Source of the DNA: Pasteurellaceae bacterium
GTDB taxonomy: Bacteria; Pseudomonadota; Gammaproteobacteria; Enterobacterales; Pasteurellaceae
Reading direction: 5' to 3'
Length of the DNA stretch: 64,000 nt
Assembly: GCA_030527795.1 (NCBI GenBank)
Contig: JAUNAB010000004.1
Location: 1-64,000, forward strand
The position numbers and the translations under genes are program-made. The first letter of the stretch is position 1; each line of letters starts with the position of its first letter. The notes under the pieces were generated by a model, which worked only from the letters and a program-made list of their open reading frames with translations, had not been told where the DNA came from and ran no database searches. Below are positions 9,854 to 20,680 of this stretch, in pieces.

Positions 9854-9898
9854 AAAAACCGCGGTCAAAAAATAAATAAAATTTTGACCGCGGTTTTT
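9854..9898. terminator. Bidirectional terminator built from two uptake-signal-like motifs
   Basis: A 17-base arm AAAAACCGCGGTCAAAA (9854-9870) is perfectly repeated in inverse at 9882-9898, with an 11-base AT loop. Both strands end in a T run, and the hairpin sits between convergent sapF and the MFS gene, two bases from the MFS stop. It probably terminates both transcripts. Confidence 0.85.
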
Positions 9899-9899
9899 A

Positions 9900-11228
9900 C
9901 TATTTGATTTCAGTTAAATCAATATTTTTGGTTTCTTTTGAATAATAGAGAGCGATTAACGTAATGATAGCGTTGATGGCTAAATAAACCCCAACGCCCA
10001 TAATGCCATAAAGTTCGTTTAATTTCATTGACACCATTGTCGCTAAACTTGCACCGACAATAGATGAAAAATTATAGGCTAACGATGCACCAGAATAGCG
10101 GACTTCTGTTGGGAACAGCTCAGGCAACAGTGCTGCCATTGGGCCGAAAGTCATTCCCATAAAGATCATACCGATCACTAAGAACGCTAACACTGAGTTG
10201 GCTGTGCCGTTGTTTAAAAAAACAGGCATACAAAAACCGAAAATCATAATCGCAAATGTGACACCTAATAACCATTTACGGCGACCAATTTTGTCGGCGT
10301 AAATGCCAGAAATGCTGATAAAGATCGCAAAAATGACCGCGGCAATAAGGAGAAATCCCGTGAAGGTATTGGCAGGGATGCCTAAGCCCATAGTATAACC
10401 GGCTTTGGATAAAGTGGGCGCACTTTTAGAATACACTTGCACAAATGCCGTCATAATATAGAACAACACATAGGTGGTGCTCATAATAAAGATACCTAAG
10501 ATCAAAGGTTTAAGGTGATGGCTGAATACTTCTTTCACGGGGGCTGAGCGTTTTTTGCCTTGGACTTCAACAGCTTTAAACACGTGGCTTTCGTGTAAAC
10601 TTAAACGAACATACAAGCCGACCAACACTAAAATAACGGAGGCAATAAAGGGAATACGCCACGCCCATTCCACTAAAGCTTGGCTACCAAAATAGCCTGC
10701 CACTAAGAAAAAGACGCCATTGGCTAAAAACAATCCGATAGGAGCGCCAAGTTGTGGGAATGTGCCGTACCACGCCCGTTTGCCTTCAGGGGCATTTTCT
10801 GTGGCGACCAATGCCGCACCGCCCCATTCACCGCCTAACCCTAAGCCTTGTCCAATGCGACATAAACAAAGGAAAAACGTCGCCCATACACCAATGGATT
10901 GATAAGTCGGCAATAAGCCGATCGTCACGGTTGAAATGCCCATTAATAACAAGGAGGCAACTAAGGTTTTTTTCCGACCAATTTTATCGCCAAAATGACC
11001 GAATAATGCTGAACCAATCGGGCGAGCAAAAAAGGCTAAGGCAAGTGTGGATAGGGAAAGTAATTGATCTGATACGGGGTCGCCTGAATGAAAGAATTGG
11101 GTGTTGAACACTAACACTGTGGCGGCAGCGTAAATATAATAATCAAAAAATTCAATTGCGGTCCCCATCATTGAGGCTATCGCAACATTGCGTGGGTTAT
11201 TACGCAATAGGTTGGTTTGAGTTGACAC
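9900..11228 (-). CDS. MFS transporter, metabolite:H+ symporter (MHS) family, YhjE/ShiA-like
   Basis: The 442-residue protein has about 12 hydrophobic segments and the MHS hallmarks: SMMGTAIEFFDYYIYAAA near the N-terminus, GHFGDKIGRKKTL in loop 2-3, and CRIGQGLGLGGEWGGA in segment 4. Members carry shikimate, alpha-ketoglutarate, proline/betaine or unknown acids by proton symport across the inner membrane. Similarity in style is closest to YhjE and ShiA, but I cannot settle the substrate. It is a single gene, convergent with sapF. Upstream lies the rsmC terminator. Confidence 0.82.
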   Translation of the reverse strand: MSTQTNLLRNNPRNVAIASMMGTAIEFFDYYIYAAATVLVFNTQFFHSGDPVSDQLLSLSTLALAFFARPIGSALFGHFGDKIGRKKTLVASLLLMGISTVTIGLLPTYQSIGVWATFFLCLCRIGQGLGLGGEWGGAALVATENAPEGKRAWYGTFPQLGAPIGLFLANGVFFLVAGYFGSQALVEWAWRIPFIASVILVLVGLYVRLSLHESHVFKAVEVQGKKRSAPVKEVFSHHLKPLILGIFIMSTTYVLFYIMTAFVQVYSKSAPTLSKAGYTMGLGIPANTFTGFLLIAAVIFAIFISISGIYADKIGRRKWLLGVTFAIMIFGFCMPVFLNNGTANSVLAFLVIGMIFMGMTFGPMAALLPELFPTEVRYSGASLAYNFSSIVGASLATMVSMKLNELYGIMGVGVYLAINAIITLIALYYSKETKNIDLTEIK

Positions 11229-11265
11229 AGAGCTTCCTTAAGTAAAAACAATGAAAACGATAAAA

Positions 11266-11286
11266 ATAGGTGGCATTTGCCACCCC
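11266..11286 (-). terminator. Rho-independent terminator after rsmC
   Basis: On the minus strand GGTGGCA-AA-TGCCACC (11284-11269) forms a perfect 7-bp stem with a two-base loop, followed by TATTTTTATC. It lies about 95 bases past the rsmC stop and before the MFS gene. Confidence 0.75.
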
Positions 11287-11377
11287 TAATTGGCAAAAAT
11301 CCTATCACTTAATTGTTCACTAAACAACCCGATATAATAAAAAAAACGCAGATTTTTTGTCCGCGGTTTAGAAAAAA

Positions 11378-12373
11378 TTAGGCAAAAGCCCGATAAACTT
11401 TGAATTTATTACTTTTGGCGAGAACTTGATGTGAACCAAAATAGCGATCAAGTAAATCAGGATAAGACAAAAAGCGATTGGCGACAATGCGTAATTCTCC
11501 ACGTGGCAGTAAATGATTTTTAGCCTGTGAAATCAATGCATTTACTGCACGATAGGCGGTGTCAATGCCGTCGTGAAAAGGCGGATTAGACACAATCAAG
11601 TCAAATTTTCCGTCAATATCAGAAAACACATCGCTCGCTACCAATATTGCACTTAATTGATTGCGTGCTAAGGTTTCTCTTGTAGAAGCTAAGGCTAAAG
11701 CGTGAATATCGCTCATTGTTAATTCAATCAATGGGTTATGTTGTTTGAGATACGCACCGACTATTCCAGCGCCGCAGCCAAGATCTAATACCTTACCCTG
11801 AATTTTTTGTTGGAATGTGGATAACAATAATGCTGTTCCCGCATCCAATTCATTAGCACTGAACACTCCAGGTAAGCTGTGGATAACCAAATTATCCAAT
11901 GCATCGTGCTGATAAGTTTTCCAAAAATCAGCGAATTGGAATGGCACGCTTTTCGTTAACTCAAAATGATATAATCCACAACGGCGTGCACTATCAATTT
12001 TCGCAATGTTGCCATAGGAGGCGAGTAAATTTTCAACTGAACGCACACCGCAGCGGTTCTCGCCGACGATTAACATTTTTTGCCCTAAGGGTGCGTGTGA
12101 GAGCAGTTGGAATAACTGAAATTGGACTTCTTGTTTATTTTTTGTCCAATAATAAATGATTAAGTCTGCTGAATTCTCAATTTCTTCGCCAAAATTGACC
12201 GCGGTTTTGGCACGTTTCGCATAATCAAAATACCACGACCAAACTGTCACGGCATTGCCTTGATTTTGAATTTGTGTGGGAAAATCATCATTGATTGCCC
12301 CTGCAAAAAGTAAAGATTGGTTTGCCAGTAAGGGCAAATGGCGTTCAAGAACTTGGCTTTCAACCGTTAGCAT
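11378..12373 (-). CDS. rsmC: 16S rRNA (guanine1207-N2)-methyltransferase RsmC
   Basis: The 331-residue protein has an inactive N-terminal methyltransferase-like half and an active C-terminal Rossmann half. The latter has the SAM loop VLDLGCGAGIVGAYL (about 195-209) and the catalytic N-P-P-F motif in LIVSNPPFHDG (about 258-268). Family length is about 330-343. RsmC methylates G1207 of 16S rRNA in 30S subunits, using SAM. It is divergent from holD across 100 bases, as in many gammaproteobacteria. A CCGCGGT motif lies inside at 12198. Confidence 0.92.
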   Translation of the reverse strand: MLTVESQVLERHLPLLANQSLLFAGAINDDFPTQIQNQGNAVTVWSWYFDYAKRAKTAVNFGEEIENSADLIIYYWTKNKQEVQFQLFQLLSHAPLGQKMLIVGENRCGVRSVENLLASYGNIAKIDSARRCGLYHFELTKSVPFQFADFWKTYQHDALDNLVIHSLPGVFSANELDAGTALLLSTFQQKIQGKVLDLGCGAGIVGAYLKQHNPLIELTMSDIHALALASTRETLARNQLSAILVASDVFSDIDGKFDLIVSNPPFHDGIDTAYRAVNALISQAKNHLLPRGELRIVANRFLSYPDLLDRYFGSHQVLAKSNKFKVYRAFA

Positions 12374-12473
12374 AATGTGATCCTGTGTTTAATCTGATAA
12401 AACCTATTTTAGCAAAAAAACTGAAGTTGCAGGCAAATAATGTTAGAATGAACCCGTTGAGTAGGGGGCGAAT

Positions 12474-12893
12474 GTGAATAGCACAACAAAACGTGATTTA
12501 GTATTACAACAAATGGGGATTAGCCAGTGGCAACTGTGTCATCCCGAACGGCTTAAAGGGGCTGTCAATATTTGTTTGGCATCACATATTCAGCTCGTCA
12601 TTTTAAGTGATGAAGCCATTTCATTACGTGATCCTTATTTGCAAGATATTTTGCGTGCTGTTGAACTCAACAAAAACGATTGTGCAGTTGCACAATTTAC
12701 GCAACTGGAATATTTACAGCTTGCAGAGCCGACAAATTTTTTACTATTTGAAAAAAATAACGCCATTTTTGACCGCGGTTTAGCTAAATTGAAGGTGAAA
12801 AATTGTATCTATTCCGCCCCGTTTTCCCAGCTAAAGCAAGATCCGCAAGCTAAACGCCAGTTATGGCAAGCATTACAAGTATTGGCAAGTTAA
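12474..12893 (+). CDS. holD: DNA polymerase III psi subunit HolD
   Basis: The 139-residue protein matches the psi family: RDLVLQQMGISQWQLCHPERLKG at the N-terminus is the region that contacts chi and the clamp loader. Psi links the clamp loader to chi and SSB. Translation starts at GTG 12474; the ATG two bases earlier runs straight into TGA. holD-rimI with one base between them is the classical gammaproteobacterial pair. An uptake-signal-like motif TTGACCGCGGTTTA lies inside at 12770. Confidence 0.88.
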   Translation: MNSTTKRDLVLQQMGISQWQLCHPERLKGAVNICLASHIQLVILSDEAISLRDPYLQDILRAVELNKNDCAVAQFTQLEYLQLAEPTNFLLFEKNNAIFDRGLAKLKVKNCIYSAPFSQLKQDPQAKRQLWQALQVLAS

Positions 12894-12894
12894 A

Positions 12895-13380
12895 ATGAAC
12901 GAAAACCTGATTCAGATTTTACCGATAGAAGAAGACGATTTTGATGCGTTGTTGAATATTGAACAATCTGCTCATTCTGTCCCTTGGTCGCTTGGCACGC
13001 TAAAAAATAATCAGGGTGAACGCTACCTAAATTTTAAACTGTTACTTGATAAACAAATTATTGGGTTTGCGATTTGCCAATTTGTGTTAGATGAAGCGAC
13101 TTTATTTAATCTCGCCATTCACCCTAAGCAACAAGGGAAAAAATTCGGTTTTATCTTATTGAAATATCTCATAAAACAACTACAACAGCGAGATATCCAA
13201 ACACTGTGGCTTGAAGTGCGCGAAAGTAACCAACGTGCACGAGCGTTGTATGAAAAAATGGGATTTAACGCCATTGACACACGTAAAAATTATTATCCAA
13301 CGCCCGATGGCAAACGAGAAAATGCGATAGTGATGGTTGGCACAATGGATCTCTTGATGGAAATCGCGGAATATGGTTAA
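12895..13380 (+). CDS. rimI: [Ribosomal protein bS18]-alanine N-acetyltransferase RimI
   Basis: The 161-residue GNAT enzyme has an acetyl-CoA loop region NLAIHPKQQGKKFGFILL (about 82-99, a Q/R-x-x-G-x-G/A variant) and the RimI signature WLEVRESNQRARALYEKMGF. It acetylates the N-terminal alanine of ribosomal protein S18. The usual length is about 148, so the C-terminus (MDLLMEIAEYG) is slightly long. It is transcribed with holD. Confidence 0.9.
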   Translation: MNENLIQILPIEEDDFDALLNIEQSAHSVPWSLGTLKNNQGERYLNFKLLLDKQIIGFAICQFVLDEATLFNLAIHPKQQGKKFGFILLKYLIKQLQQRDIQTLWLEVRESNQRARALYEKMGFNAIDTRKNYYPTPDGKRENAIVMVGTMDLLMEIAEYG

Positions 13381-13427
13381 CAACTGTTGAAATTTAAAGC
13401 GAATAGATATAAAAACACAATTTATAC

Positions 13428-13455
13428 TTGCAAGCCTTTCTAATAGCCGTATAAT
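13428..13455 (+). promoter_or_regulatory. Sigma-70 promoter for tRNA-Leu
   Basis: TTGCAA (13428-13433), a 16-base spacer and a perfect TATAAT (13450-13455) lie 32 bases before the tRNA 5' end. Confidence 0.65.
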
Positions 13456-13487
13456 GCAGAACTGTCAAACAGAAATTCATTTCCCTT

Positions 13488-13574
13488 GCCAGTGTGACGA
13501 AATTGGTAGACGTAGCGGATTCAAAATCCGCCGCCCTTAAAAGCGTGTCGGTTCGAGTCCGACCACTGGCACCA
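13488..13574 (+). tRNA. tRNA-Leu(CAA)
   Basis: The 87-base gene has acceptor arms GCCAGTG/CACTGGC, an encoded CCA end, anticodon stem GCGGA/TCCGC around loop TTCAAAA (anticodon CAA, reads UUG), a class II long variable arm (CGCCCTTAAAAGCG) and T-loop GGTTCGAGTCC. It has its own promoter just upstream, and no T-run terminator is obvious after it. Confidence 0.97.
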
Positions 13575-14714
<1,140 letters not shown>

Positions 14715-14832
14715 TTTAACTCATTGATTTTATTTTGATTTATTTTTAGACGCCATATTGAATCTGAGCAAAAACCTCCGATCAAAATGGCGTTGTTTTT
14801 TTATGTTGATATGTGATTTGGCGAGAGTAAAA

Positions 14833-15576
14833 ATGTTGCAAAATATTAGGATTGTTTTATTAGAAACCTCTCATTCAGGCAATATCGGTTCAACCGCTCG
14901 TGCGATGAAAACGATGGGATTGCACGAGTTGGTGTTAGTAAATCCTAAAGTTGCATTGGATGAACAGGCAATCGCATTAGCTGCGGGAGCGGATGATGTG
15001 ATTCGGCAAGCAAAAATTGTGTCAACCTTTGAGCAAGCGATAGCCGATTGCACGTTAGTGATTGGGACGAGTGCGCGTTTGCGGCATTTACAAAATACGT
15101 TGATTGAGCCACGTGAGTGTGCTGAAAAAGCGGTGCAAAGTGCGCAGCAAAATAAAGTGGCTATTGTGTTTGGGCGTGAGCGAGTAGGATTGCATAATGA
15201 TGAGTTGTTAAAATGCCACTATCATTTAACCATTCCAGCCAATCCTGATTATACGTCTTTAAATTTGGCAATGGCGGTGCAAATTGTGTGTTATGAGTTG
15301 CGAATGGCGTTTTTAGCACAGCAAAGCCAACATAAAAATCCTGTTATTTCAATAGATATTGACAATCAAAATGCGGATTTTTATCCAAATTTTCAGCAGT
15401 TAGAACATTTCTTTTCTCGTACCGAACAGCTTTATCAGCAGCTAGGATTTGTTCAAAATCAAGCAGTTATCCCAAAATTAAGACGACTTTATCAGCGAGC
15501 CAGAATTGAAAAAAATGAGCTCAATATTTTGCAAGGGATGTTGACTGCGGTCGAAAAACAGCTTGGTTTAAAATAA
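14833..15576 (+). CDS. trmJ: tRNA (cytidine/uridine-2'-O)-methyltransferase TrmJ
   Basis: This is a SPOUT-fold enzyme. It opens with MLQNIRIVLLETSHSGNIGS and has the family motifs LVIGTSARLR, VFGRERVGLHNDEL and TSLNLAMAVQ, ending with the usual C-terminal helical extension. TrmJ methylates the 2'-O of residue 32 in several tRNAs. An in-frame TTG at 14758 would add 25 residues without family similarity; the ATG at 14833 gives 247 residues, matching E. coli (246). It sits directly before iscR, as in E. coli. Confidence 0.92.
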   Translation: MLQNIRIVLLETSHSGNIGSTARAMKTMGLHELVLVNPKVALDEQAIALAAGADDVIRQAKIVSTFEQAIADCTLVIGTSARLRHLQNTLIEPRECAEKAVQSAQQNKVAIVFGRERVGLHNDELLKCHYHLTIPANPDYTSLNLAMAVQIVCYELRMAFLAQQSQHKNPVISIDIDNQNADFYPNFQQLEHFFSRTEQLYQQLGFVQNQAVIPKLRRLYQRARIEKNELNILQGMLTAVEKQLGLK

Positions 15577-15578
15577 CA

Positions 15579-15613
15579 ATAGTTGACTAATTTACAAGGG
15601 TATGTAAACTATG
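15579..15613 (+). promoter_or_regulatory. iscR promoter with IscR type 1-like operator
   Basis: The 25 bases at 15579-15603 begin ATAGTTGACT and end GGGTAT. They match the outer parts of the published type 1 IscR site (ATASYYGACT ... RRSTAT), with weaker agreement in the AGTC part. The site covers a -35 TTGACT (15583-15588), with a -10 near TAAACT/AACTAT (15605-15612). This fits autorepression by [2Fe-2S]-IscR. It starts three bases after the trmJ stop. Confidence 0.65.
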
Positions 15614-15657
15614 TGCCATTGTTATTCATACGTTGTGATTTTTAAAGGAAAAGAAAG

Positions 15658-16122
15658 ATGAAACTGACTTCTAAAGGGCGTTACGCAGTAACTGCAATTT
15701 TAGATGTAGCATTGCACACGAATGATGATCCCGTCACCTTATCTGATATTTCCACTCGTCAGCAAATTTCGCTTTCTTATTTAGAACAACTGTTTGCAAA
15801 ATTACGTCGTTATGGTTTAGTGAAAAGTGTTCGTGGTCCAGGTGGCGGTTATCAATTAGGCTTACCTGCGGAGCAAATTTCGATTGCAATGGTGATTGCT
15901 GCGGTAAATGAAAATATCAATGTAACCAAATGTTTAGGTCAGGGAAATTGCCAAGGTGGTGTGGAATGTTTAACGCACGCATTATGGGATCAATTAAGTC
16001 AGCGTATTGAAGATTTTTTAAATGAAATTACCTTAGCAGAATTAGTTGAACAGCAATCGGAAAAGCAAAATAAACACCAGAAGCATCAAGATTTTGAAAA
16101 TTTGTTAGTGGTAAATAGTTAA
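15658..16122 (+). CDS. iscR: Iron-sulfur cluster regulator IscR
   Basis: The 154-residue Rrf2-family protein has an N-terminal winged helix ([18 protein letters not shown]) and the cluster ligands Cys92, Cys98, Cys104 and His107 ([17 protein letters not shown]). With its [2Fe-2S] cluster it represses the isc operon at type 1 sites; apo-IscR acts at type 2 sites. It is the first gene of the isc operon, and a type 1-like site overlaps its promoter. Confidence 0.96.
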   Translation: MKLTSKGRYAVTAILDVALHTNDDPVTLSDISTRQQISLSYLEQLFAKLRRYGLVKSVRGPGGGYQLGLPAEQISIAMVIAAVNENINVTKCLGQGNCQGGVECLTHALWDQLSQRIEDFLNEITLAELVEQQSEKQNKHQKHQDFENLLVVNS

Positions 16123-16190
16123 CAATAATAAGTAATGCGGCAAAAACCGCGGAAAAAATTAAGCACGTTTTTATTAGGAGTGAGAAACAA

Positions 16191-17405
16191 ATGAAATTAC
16201 CCATTTATTTAGATTATGCTGCAACTTGCCCAGTGGATGAGCGTGTAGCGAAAAAAATGCTGGAATATATGACCAATGATGGTGTTTTTGGTAACCCTGC
16301 ATCTCGTTCACATAAATTTGGTTGGCAAGCAGAAGAAGCCGTTGATATTGCACGTAATCAAATTGCAGATTTAATTGGTGCGGATAGCCGTGAGATTGTC
16401 TTTACTTCAGGGGCAACAGAATCTGATAATTTAGCGATTAAAGGTGCGGCACATTTTTACCAAACGAAAGGTAAACATATCATTACTTGCAAAACTGAGC
16501 ATAAAGCAGTGTTAGATACTTGTCGCCAATTAGAACGTGAAGGATTTGAAGTCACCTATTTAACACCGAAAAGCGATGGTATCGTTGATTTAGCAGAGCT
16601 AGAAGTGGCGATGCGTCCTGATACGATTTTAGTTTCCATTATGCACGTCAATAATGAAACTGGCGTTATCCAAGATATTGCGGCAATTGGTGAATTATGC
16701 CGTTCCCACAAAATTTTGTTCCACGTTGACGCAACACAAAGTGTGGGTAAATTACCGATCAATTTAGCGGAATTAAAAGTGGATTTGATGTCAATGTCAA
16801 GCCACAAATTATATGGGCCAAAAGGGATTGGAGCGTTATATGTTTGCCGTAAACCTCGGGTGCGTTTAGAAGCGATTATTCACGGCGGTGGACATGAGCG
16901 TGGTATGCGTTCAGGAACTTTACCTGTGCATCAAATTGTGGGAATGGGCGAAGCATACCGCATTGCTAAAGAAGAAATGGCAACCGAAATGCCACGTTTA
17001 ACTGCGTTACGCGATCGTTTGTATAATGGTTTAAAAGATATTGAAGAAACCTATGTTAATGGTTCAATGGAACATCGTGTTGGCACAAATTTAAATATTA
17101 GTTTCAACTATGTTGAAGGCGAATCCTTGATGATGGCATTGCGTGATATTGCCGTTTCATCAGGATCAGCTTGTACTTCTGCCAGTCTTGAACCGTCTTA
17201 CGTTCTGCGTGCGTTAGGTTTAAATGACGAATTAGCACATAGTTCAATTCGTTTTAGTATCGGTCGTTATACCACTGAAGAAGAAATTGATTATACGATC
17301 AGCTTAATGCAAGGTGCAGTGCAGAAATTGCGCGATCTTTCTCCTTTATGGGAAATGTTCAAAGAAGGGATTGATTTAAATTCAATTGAATGGTCACATC
17401 ATTAA
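16191..17405 (+). CDS. iscS: Cysteine desulfurase IscS
   Basis: The 404-residue PLP enzyme has the PLP lysine at 206 ([12 protein letters not shown]), His at 104 (KTEHKAVLD) and the persulfide cysteine at 328 ([17 protein letters not shown]). It takes sulfur from cysteine for Fe-S clusters, thio-tRNA and other acceptors. The length is identical to E. coli IscS. It is the second gene of the isc operon; the gap before it (16123-16190) contains one CCGCGG motif. Confidence 0.97.
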   Translation: MKLPIYLDYAATCPVDERVAKKMLEYMTNDGVFGNPASRSHKFGWQAEEAVDIARNQIADLIGADSREIVFTSGATESDNLAIKGAAHFYQTKGKHIITCKTEHKAVLDTCRQLEREGFEVTYLTPKSDGIVDLAELEVAMRPDTILVSIMHVNNETGVIQDIAAIGELCRSHKILFHVDATQSVGKLPINLAELKVDLMSMSSHKLYGPKGIGALYVCRKPRVRLEAIIHGGGHERGMRSGTLPVHQIVGMGEAYRIAKEEMATEMPRLTALRDRLYNGLKDIEETYVNGSMEHRVGTNLNISFNYVEGESLMMALRDIAVSSGSACTSASLEPSYVLRALGLNDELAHSSIRFSIGRYTTEEEIDYTISLMQGAVQKLRDLSPLWEMFKEGIDLNSIEWSHH

Positions 17406-17431
17406 TTAACGAGTAAGCAAGGAATAAGAAA

Positions 17432-17815
17432 ATGGCATATAGCGAAAAAGTTATTGATCACTATGAAAATCCGCGTAATGTGGGTTCATTTGATAAAAAA
17501 GACAGTGCAGTTGGCACAGGAATGGTTGGTGCGCCTGCTTGTGGCGATGTTATGCAATTACAAATCAAAGTAAACCAAGATGGTATTATTGAAGATGCAA
17601 AATTTAAGACCTACGGTTGTGGCTCGGCAATTGCATCAAGTTCATTAATTACGGAATGGGTAAAAGGCAAATCTCTTGATGAAGCCCAAGCAATTAAAAA
17701 CAGTCAAATTGCAGAAGAGTTAGAATTACCGCCAGTAAAAGTGCATTGTTCAATTCTGGCTGAAGATGCAATTAAAGCGGCAATTGCTGATTATAAAGAA
17801 AAAAATAATAAATAG
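17432..17815 (+). CDS. iscU: Fe-S cluster scaffold IscU
   Basis: The 127-residue scaffold has ligands Cys37, Asp39, Cys63, His105 and Cys106, and the HscA-binding LPPVK at 99-103. Clusters are assembled on it with sulfur from IscS and released by HscA/HscB. It lies 26 bases after iscS. Confidence 0.97.
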   Translation: MAYSEKVIDHYENPRNVGSFDKKDSAVGTGMVGAPACGDVMQLQIKVNQDGIIEDAKFKTYGCGSAIASSSLITEWVKGKSLDEAQAIKNSQIAEELELPPVKVHCSILAEDAIKAAIADYKEKNNK

Positions 17816-17898
17816 TTCCGAAAAGGCATTCTAAAGAAAGGATCTCGCTATCCCGTATTTAGTTTGCCCCTTAAATCTTTTCATCTTAAGGATATTCT

Positions 17899-18222
17899 AT
17901 GGCGATAACATTAACTTCATCTGCAGCAGATCGTGTACGTGCTTTCCTTGCGAATCGTGGCAAGGGCATTGGTTTACGCTTAGGGATCAAAACATCAGGT
18001 TGTTCAGGTTTAGCTTATGTACTTGAATTTGTTGATGAATTAAACGAAGATGATATTGTCTTTGAGCAAGATGATGTAAAAGTGATTGTTGATGCGAAAA
18101 GTCTTGTTTATCTTGAAGGAACGCAATTAGATTTTGTCAAAGAAGGGTTAAATGAAGGCTTTAAGTTCATTAATCCGAACGTAAAAGATCAATGCGGTTG
18201 TGGTGAAAGTTTTAACGTTTAA
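17899..18222 (+). CDS. iscA: A-type Fe-S carrier IscA
   Basis: The 107-residue A-type carrier has the invariant Cys35, Cys99 and Cys101 (GCSG and CGCGESF). It passes [4Fe-4S] clusters to target proteins. An 83-base gap after iscU holds an AAGGATATTCT ribosome site but no clear terminator, so it is likely in the same operon. Confidence 0.96.
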   Translation: MAITLTSSAADRVRAFLANRGKGIGLRLGIKTSGCSGLAYVLEFVDELNEDDIVFEQDDVKVIVDAKSLVYLEGTQLDFVKEGLNEGFKFINPNVKDQCGCGESFNV

Positions 18223-18231
18223 TCTAATGAG

Positions 18232-18759
18232 ATGAAAATGAATAACCCTTTTGAATTGTTTGATTTACCTATTGCCTTTGAGATCGATCAGCAGGCGTTA
18301 TCCTCACGTTATTTAGCATTACAAAAATCTCTTCATCCTGATAATTTTGTGCACGCTAGCTCACAAGAACAACGATTATCAATGCAAAAGTCGGCAGAGA
18401 TTAACGATGCGTTACAAATCTTAAAAGATCCTATTGCACGAACAGATTGTATTATTGCATTGAATACTGGCGAACAAGTCAATGTAGAAGAAAAAAGCAG
18501 TCGCGATCTGGCATTTTTAATGCAACAAATGGAATGGCGTGAGCAGCTTGAAGAGTTAGAACAACGCAATTCGTTGGATGAACTCGCTGATTTTAGTCAG
18601 CAGATTATTTCGCAACAGCGTGAATTTTTGAGCCAAATTTCGTCCGCGGTATTAGCAAAAAATTGGCAATTAGCGGGACAGCTCAATGATCGTTTACGTT
18701 TTATTAAGAAATTAATTGTTGAAATTGAACGAATTGAAGATAAATTAGCCGAATTTTAA
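18232..18759 (+). CDS. hscB: Fe-S co-chaperone HscB
   Basis: The 175-residue J-type co-chaperone carries HPD at 35-37 (SLHPDNF), followed by the C-terminal three-helix domain that binds IscU. It stimulates HscA ATPase. Two ATGs (18232 and 18238) are possible; the first gives MKMNNPFELF. It lies nine bases after iscA. Confidence 0.95.
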   Translation: MKMNNPFELFDLPIAFEIDQQALSSRYLALQKSLHPDNFVHASSQEQRLSMQKSAEINDALQILKDPIARTDCIIALNTGEQVNVEEKSSRDLAFLMQQMEWREQLEELEQRNSLDELADFSQQIISQQREFLSQISSAVLAKNWQLAGQLNDRLRFIKKLIVEIERIEDKLAEF

Positions 18760-18795
18760 GGGCTATTAGCAACAGATATTTTAAAAGAGAGCGAT

Positions 18796-20661
18796 ATGGC
18801 TTTATTACAAATTGCAGAACCTGGAAAAAGTGCTGCGCCACATCAACATAAATTAGCTGTTGGTATTGATTTGGGGACAACCAATTCCTTAGTTGCAACG
18901 GTACAAAGTGGTCAAGCGACCATTTTGCTTGATGAGGTTCAACGTCCATTATTACCATCAATTGTGAATTTTGCACCAAATGGCAACGTGCTTGTGGGTT
19001 ATGAAGCGGGTAAATTAGCGAGCCAACAACCACAAGACACCATCATTTCTGTGAAACGTTTGGTTGGACGCAGTTTGGCTGATGTTACAACACGCTACCC
19101 GAATTTACCCTACCAATTTTCCCAAACAGAAAATGGTTTGCCATTATTCCAAACTGTGCAAGGTTTGCGTAGCCCAATTGAAGTATCAAGTGAGATTTTG
19201 AAAGCTCTCAAGCAACTTGCGGAAAATCGTTTAGCAGGCGAGCTTGCTGGTGCCGTGATTACGGTACCTGCTTATTTTGATGATGCACAGCGTCAAAGCA
19301 CCAAAGATGCGGCAAAACTGGCTGGGTTAAATGTGTTGCGTTTGTTGAATGAGCCCACTGCTGCTGCCATTGCTTATGGCTTAGATAATGCTCAAGAAGG
19401 CGTAATTGCGGTTTATGATCTTGGTGGCGGTACCTTTGATATATCCATTTTGCGTTTGTCTAAAGGGGTTTTTGAAGTATTAGCCACAGGTGGCGATACG
19501 GCATTAGGTGGCGATGATTTTGATAGCTTATTGGCGGATTGGATTGTGGCACAATCAGGGATTGTGCCACGAGATGATCAACAAAAACGTCAGTTAATTG
19601 AATTGGCGACACAAGTCAAAATCGCCTTAACCGCGGATCAAAATTGCCCTATTTTTTATCAAGATTGGCAAGGCAGTATTAGCCGTGAGATATTTAATCA
19701 ATTAATTAGTAGTTTGGTTAAACGTTCATTAATGGCTTGTCGCCGAGCTTTAAAAGATGCGAATTTGGTTATTGATGATGTACAAGAAGTGGTGATGGTG
19801 GGTGGAGCAACACGCGTGCCTTATGTACGTGAACAAGTTGGTTTTTTTTTCCAACGTGAGCCATTAACGAGCATTGATCCAGACAAAGTGGTTGCCTTAG
19901 GTGCTGCAATTCAAGCGGATATTTTGGTGGGCAATAAACCTGATAGTGAGATGTTATTGCTTGATGTGATCCCGTTATCTTTGGGCATTGAAACGATGGG
20001 TGGTTTAGTAGAGAAAATTATTCCGCGTAATACCACAATTCCAGTTGCTCGGGCGCAAGAGTTTACAACCTTTAAAGATGGGCAGACAGCAATGTCAGTG
20101 CATATTGTGCAAGGCGAGCGAGAATTGGTCAATGATTGCCGTTCCTTAGCTCGTTTTACGTTGCGCGGTATTCCACCAATGGCAGCGGGTGCAGCCCATA
20201 TTCGTGTCACTTATCAAGTTGATGCCGATGGTTTACTTAGTGTTACGGCGATGGAAAAATCCACGGGAGTGCAGTCATCCATTCAAGTTAAACCATCTTA
20301 TGGGTTAACGGATGATGAAATTACGGCAATGCTTAAGGCTTCAATGGAAAATGCTAAACAGGATATTCAATTGCGTTTATTAACCGAACAACGCGTAGAA
20401 GCACGTCGTGTTATTGAAAGTGTTTATTCTGCGTTGGAAAACGATCAAGATTTGCTTAACCAAGCGGAGCTAAGTCGGGTAAAAGAGGCATTAGTTGAAT
20501 TGGAACAATTGCAACAACAAGATGATCATTTAGCCATTAAACAGGGCATTAAAGCTTTGGATCAAGCGACACAAGACTTTGCTGCACGCCGAATGGATAA
20601 ATCTATTCGCAATGCACTTGCGGGGCAATCTGTTGCAGAGTTAACCGCATTAACGAAATAA
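18796..20661 (+). CDS. hscA: Fe-S chaperone HscA
   Basis: The 621-residue Hsp70 homologue has ATP-binding [13 protein letters not shown] (about 24-36), [14 protein letters not shown] and the substrate-binding half with a C-terminal lid. It drives cluster release from IscU, recognising LPPVK. A run of nine T at 19832-19840 encodes part of VGFFFQRE and is a possible slippage site. E. coli HscA has 616 residues. Confidence 0.96.
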   Translation: MALLQIAEPGKSAAPHQHKLAVGIDLGTTNSLVATVQSGQATILLDEVQRPLLPSIVNFAPNGNVLVGYEAGKLASQQPQDTIISVKRLVGRSLADVTTRYPNLPYQFSQTENGLPLFQTVQGLRSPIEVSSEILKALKQLAENRLAGELAGAVITVPAYFDDAQRQSTKDAAKLAGLNVLRLLNEPTAAAIAYGLDNAQEGVIAVYDLGGGTFDISILRLSKGVFEVLATGGDTALGGDDFDSLLADWIVAQSGIVPRDDQQKRQLIELATQVKIALTADQNCPIFYQDWQGSISREIFNQLISSLVKRSLMACRRALKDANLVIDDVQEVVMVGGATRVPYVREQVGFFFQREPLTSIDPDKVVALGAAIQADILVGNKPDSEMLLLDVIPLSLGIETMGGLVEKIIPRNTTIPVARAQEFTTFKDGQTAMSVHIVQGERELVNDCRSLARFTLRGIPPMAAGAAHIRVTYQVDADGLLSVTAMEKSTGVQSSIQVKPSYGLTDDEITAMLKASMENAKQDIQLRLLTEQRVEARRVIESVYSALENDQDLLNQAELSRVKEALVELEQLQQQDDHLAIKQGIKALDQATQDFAARRMDKSIRNALAGQSVAELTALTK

Positions 20662-20680
20662 ATTGAAATAGGAAAGTAAT

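Noticed and set aside
14758-14832. TTG start extending TrmJ by 25 residues
   Set aside because: The extension is not family-like; ATG 14833 gives the standard length.
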